From: Zingiber officinale
Lineage: Eukaryota; Streptophyta; Magnoliopsida; Zingiberales; Zingiberaceae
NCBI RefSeq assembly: GCF_018446385.1
Contig: NC_055987.1
Coordinates: 33,739,202 to 33,803,201 of the forward strand
Direction of reading: 5' to 3'
DNA: 64,000 bases
A program made the position numbers and the translations under genes. The notes below the pieces were generated by a model that saw only the letters and a list, made by a program, of their open reading frames with translations, did no database searches and was not told the origin of the DNA. Shown here piece after piece: positions 60,923-64,000 of the stretch. The first letter of the stretch is position 1. Each line of letters opens with the position of its first letter.

Positions 60923-62823
60923 CAGAGCATCCATAGTCACCAGTAAAAAAAAAATAATAAATAAATAAATAAAGCGCTCAACAAATTCTCGGTGGTCCCA
61001 TATATATATATTTTAATTATATATATATTTCTTATCTCTTCCTCCTATTTTACCTTATATGTATTTAAAATTTTATAAAATTTAAATCCATAAATTACTA
61101 ACCCCTAAATAACATTAATAATTAAAAAATACATAAATATTACCATATATCAAATAAAAATATAACATTATCATAATTAATAAATTATTTTTTTTACTGA
61201 TTACATCTTAGTGTGTGCAAATATATTGGCTCGAAGTGATAATGCATTTGATTATCACGTAGTTCGCAATTCCTCCGGAAGTATTCTTAGAATTTTTGGG
61301 TGGAGCCTTGAAATATTTGTGATGAAGGATCTCCTTCATCATCCGCCCAATTGACTACTGCATCGTCCTCATTCTCATTAATCATGTTGTATAAAATAAT
61401 ACATGTATACATGATATCCTTCAAATTATCCTGGTACCAAAATCATATTGAACCCCTTATCATTGCCCATCGAAATTGGAGCACTCCAAATGCCCATTCG
61501 ACATTCTTTCTCATGACCTCCTGTCGTTCCTTAAATATTTTTCTCTTGGGATTCTCGGGGCACGGAAAGCTCTTGACGAAAGTAGCTAATTCCAGATAGA
61601 TCTCATCGATTATATAGTATCCTTTTGTATATTGTGTATTGTTAATTGTAAAATTAACCTTAGATGCATTTCCTTATAAAACGTTGTTGAATAAAGGTAA
61701 TTCATTAGACACATTGATATCATTACGCGACCTTGCGATCTCAAAAAGACATGTCATATCCACAAGTCTGTAAATGTGATTGTTTTAAGCACAATTGTTG
61801 GAATGTTATGATCTCTCCAAGTAAACTGGCATTTCCAAGTGATGGGGCGATTTTTTCCATTGCCAATGCATGCAATCAAGACTACCGAACATGTCAGGAA
61901 AGTCGTGTCTCTGCTCATGCATGTTAATCAAGTGTTGGATATCAACAACATTAGGTCTTCTCAAATATTAAGCCGCTAACACTTCAATTACACATCGACA
62001 TAAGTTAAATAAGCATTGGATGACAGTTGTTTCAACAATTCGTAGGTACTCATCATAATTATCAGCAAGGACTCCATATGCCAATTGGCGGATAGTTGCT
62101 ATACATTTATGAAGTGACAATAAACCTTTTTTTCCTGTCGCATCGATCTTTCATTAAAAATATTCTAAATGATTTTCAAGGCATTTACTATACAAAGGAA
62201 TAACCCTCTTTGCATTTGAAATCAATGTCGAAATATATAATCAAGATATATTGGCTCATCAGAGAAATAATCGTTAAAAAGACGAGCATATCTGACTTCA
62301 CGATCCAGATTTAAATATCTTCTCATATATGTTTTGTCAAAAGAACTTTGAACTCTTTGATGTACAATTTGTTGTTACTCATATAGCCAGAGCATTATTT
62401 GTTCATATATATCCTCCGCATTTTCTTCAATCATTTATTTAGAGTTCACGGAGCATAAATCGATGTAGTTTTTTTAGACATCAAGTCTTCTCATATATTT
62501 TCATGATTGAAAGAAATAAAGAATTAAGAAAATGATAAAAATAATGAAATATTGAGAGTATATTTATAGACAAATTTTTAAATAAAAGTAAATTAACTGT
62601 TGAATAGCCGTTGTTCAACAGTTCAATTTTAACGTTCACTAACCCTTTGTTGTTCAACGTTGACTAGCCCTTTGTTTTTTTTAAATATTTTAATATTTTT
62701 ATTTTTTAAGAAAAAATAAACATTGAACATTTATTGTTCAACGTGGTGTGTGTAAGCTTTTTTTAATAACAAATATTGAAAACAAAATTAATTAAAAAAA
62801 TTCACTGACAACGGAGTAGCTCC
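60923..62823 (-). mobile_element. PIF/Harbinger-type transposon, decayed (ends tentative)
   Basis: It surrounds the transposase remnant at 61205-62434. Candidate ends are gagcatccatagtcaccag on the left (about 60924) and the inverse gagctactccgttgtcag on the right (about 62822), only partly matching. A 3-bp TAA/TTA duplication cannot be shown. The class rests on the transposase. Confidence 0.5.
61205..62434 (-). pseudogene. PIF/Harbinger-type transposase (plant DDE nuclease), degenerate
   Basis: Minus-strand pieces in order: MIEENAEDIYEQIMLWLYE from ATG 62434; RRYLNLDREVRYARLFNDYF; FGSLDCMHWQWKKSP (first catalytic Asp in the DCMHW block); YYIIDEIYLELATFVKSFP (second Asp); RKNVEWAFGVLQFRWAM (Glu of the ExAFGVLQ block); NLKDIMYTCIILYNMI. 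The three acidic residues of the DDE site are therefore still recognisable. The frame is broken by several stops (for example right after LWLYE, and within the block after RWAMIRGSI) and at least one shift. Full family members have about 400 residues, so the length is close to complete. Confidence 0.82.
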
Positions 62824-62829
62824 GTAAAC

Positions 62830-64000
62830 ATGGAGACGCTCCGTCATTTGAGGGACGGACCTAAGGTGGGAGGTTCGCCCCCTCTAATTTCTAATTAGTT
62901 ATTATTGATTAGTTTTTATTCGTTATAGAAATTATATTTATTGCCTACTCACTTGATTATGATTAAATTATATTAATTTGAAATACAATAAATATCTAGA
63001 GTTTCTATCATTTATTTTAATCCTATTATCACTCAAATAAGTAAAACAAAAATAATATAAAATCATTGTTATAGAAGCTAGTTGCTAACTTTTATCCTCG
63101 AGGCTATGGTGCAGTTGAAGAACGTTAAGTTGTCATCTAGACGCTCATGACTTAATCCCTAGTTATGATATATTTGTAGGGATTTTTCCTCTAAATGGTG
63201 TGCGCAACCATAAGATGTTAGACTTCTAGGCCGCATACCGTAAACACTTTCTAATTTATCCTAGTTATCGATGGAAAATTTCTATAGAGCCGGATCACTC
63301 ACCTCAAGTTCAGTGTCATCTTCTATAGAACCGGATTACTCTCTTCAGGTTCAGTGTCATCTGATTCATTATTTTTTTAATTACTAGTTTATACACGGCC
63401 AAATAACCAGATAATATAAAAATATCTTGGACGGATCGTTTTAAATGGACTGTTCATGTGATTTTAATCAGAAATGGAATGTCCATTCTGATTTTTTCCT
63501 ATTTTTCTAGTTTATTTTAATTTCATTATTTCTATTACATATAATTTCTGAATTTACTTAGTGGGGACGGAATGAACCGTCTATTCAAAAATTAGTAAAA
63601 TCGGGATACTTGTATAAAACAAATTATAGTTATAATTATTTCAAACAAAAACCGCCGTAATCACTAATTAATATTATAGTGTAACAATTATAATTTATTT
63701 ATAGCAAGCAGTCAGTAATAGTTACAATTTATTTATTAATTTTTTTTTGCCCAAACTCTATTTCGGTTGTTGGACACTAGAGAATTTTTTATGTAAATAG
63801 TTGTTGGAATTGTTGATCCGCTGGTGCATCTACTCCAGATTCCAGACTGCAGAGTTCGTTTATCTAGACTAATAATTCCATGTACAGATCAACATCTGAT
63901 TCAAATATTTCAACTATATCATAACAAACACACACAAATTGAGACATAATGTGAGATGCAAATTCTAAGGTAGCTAAAACTGCAGACTAACTGAATCTAA
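62830..64000. other. Intergenic, mostly unrecognised
   Basis: AT-rich. A possible SINE relic lies at 63095-63270 (A-box-like tggtgcagttg, no clear B box). A 39-bp direct repeat (ttctatagagccggatcact and continuation) lies at 63280-63360. No gene is seen. Confidence 0.4.

Noticed and set aside
1-64000. A dedicated new multi-gene system
   Set aside because: The four host genes belong to unrelated families and share only strand; the rest is transposable-element and repeat DNA. Nothing points to a functional cluster.

Overview
This is nuclear DNA of a flowering plant, most likely a monocot. It is AT-rich, its genes are split by GT-AG introns, and most of its length is transposable elements. The tRNA-derived SINEs resembling Au-SINE and the LTRs carrying CGATCG palindromes made me think of the Zingiberales, but that is an impression, not a demonstration.

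Four host genes can be supported, all on the minus strand. (1) 3009-3500: a small intronless gene in a GC-rich island, function unknown. (2) 9458-19446: a 10-coding-exon O-fucosyltransferase-family gene (659 aa; all exon phases agree), with a probable noncoding first exon near 21799-21960. (3) 38171-41595: a 3-exon HIG1-domain (hypoxia-responsive, mitochondrial) protein of 86 aa. (4) 43726-59956: a 6-exon RING-H2 E3 ligase of the RFI2 type (409 aa), whose first intron is 12.4 kb and splits the RING finger.

Mobile DNA has swollen all three spliced genes. The last intron of the O-fucosyltransferase gene holds a full-length but decayed RTE-type LINE. Its 5'UTR intron holds a 1.6-kb repeat-ended insertion with an internal 419-bp tandem duplication. 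Another intron holds two SINEs side by side that share a target sequence. The large intron of the HIG1 gene holds a probable solo LTR. Intron 1 of the RFI2-like gene holds two Au-like SINEs and an 8-kb foldback with arms of about 1.7 kb. A 3.9-kb hAT transposon and a 0.65-kb TRIM sit in the left arm of that foldback, and the right arm keeps both empty target sites.

Between genes 2 and 3 lies a fossil Ty1/Copia element (23406-34630, minus strand) split by two later insertions: a 4.1-kb CACTA transposon with an Ulp1-like protease relic, and a 2.35-kb solo LTR probably of Ty3/Gypsy type. A repeat array of about 600-bp units full of hairpins fills 3.96-7.72 kb. A decayed PIF/Harbinger transposase lies at 61.2-62.4 kb. 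Several MITEs, minisatellites and microsatellites complete the picture.

I found no convincing new biological system. The most informative structure is the nested foldback in the RFI2-like intron, where insertion sites can be read against an empty copy in the same molecule.
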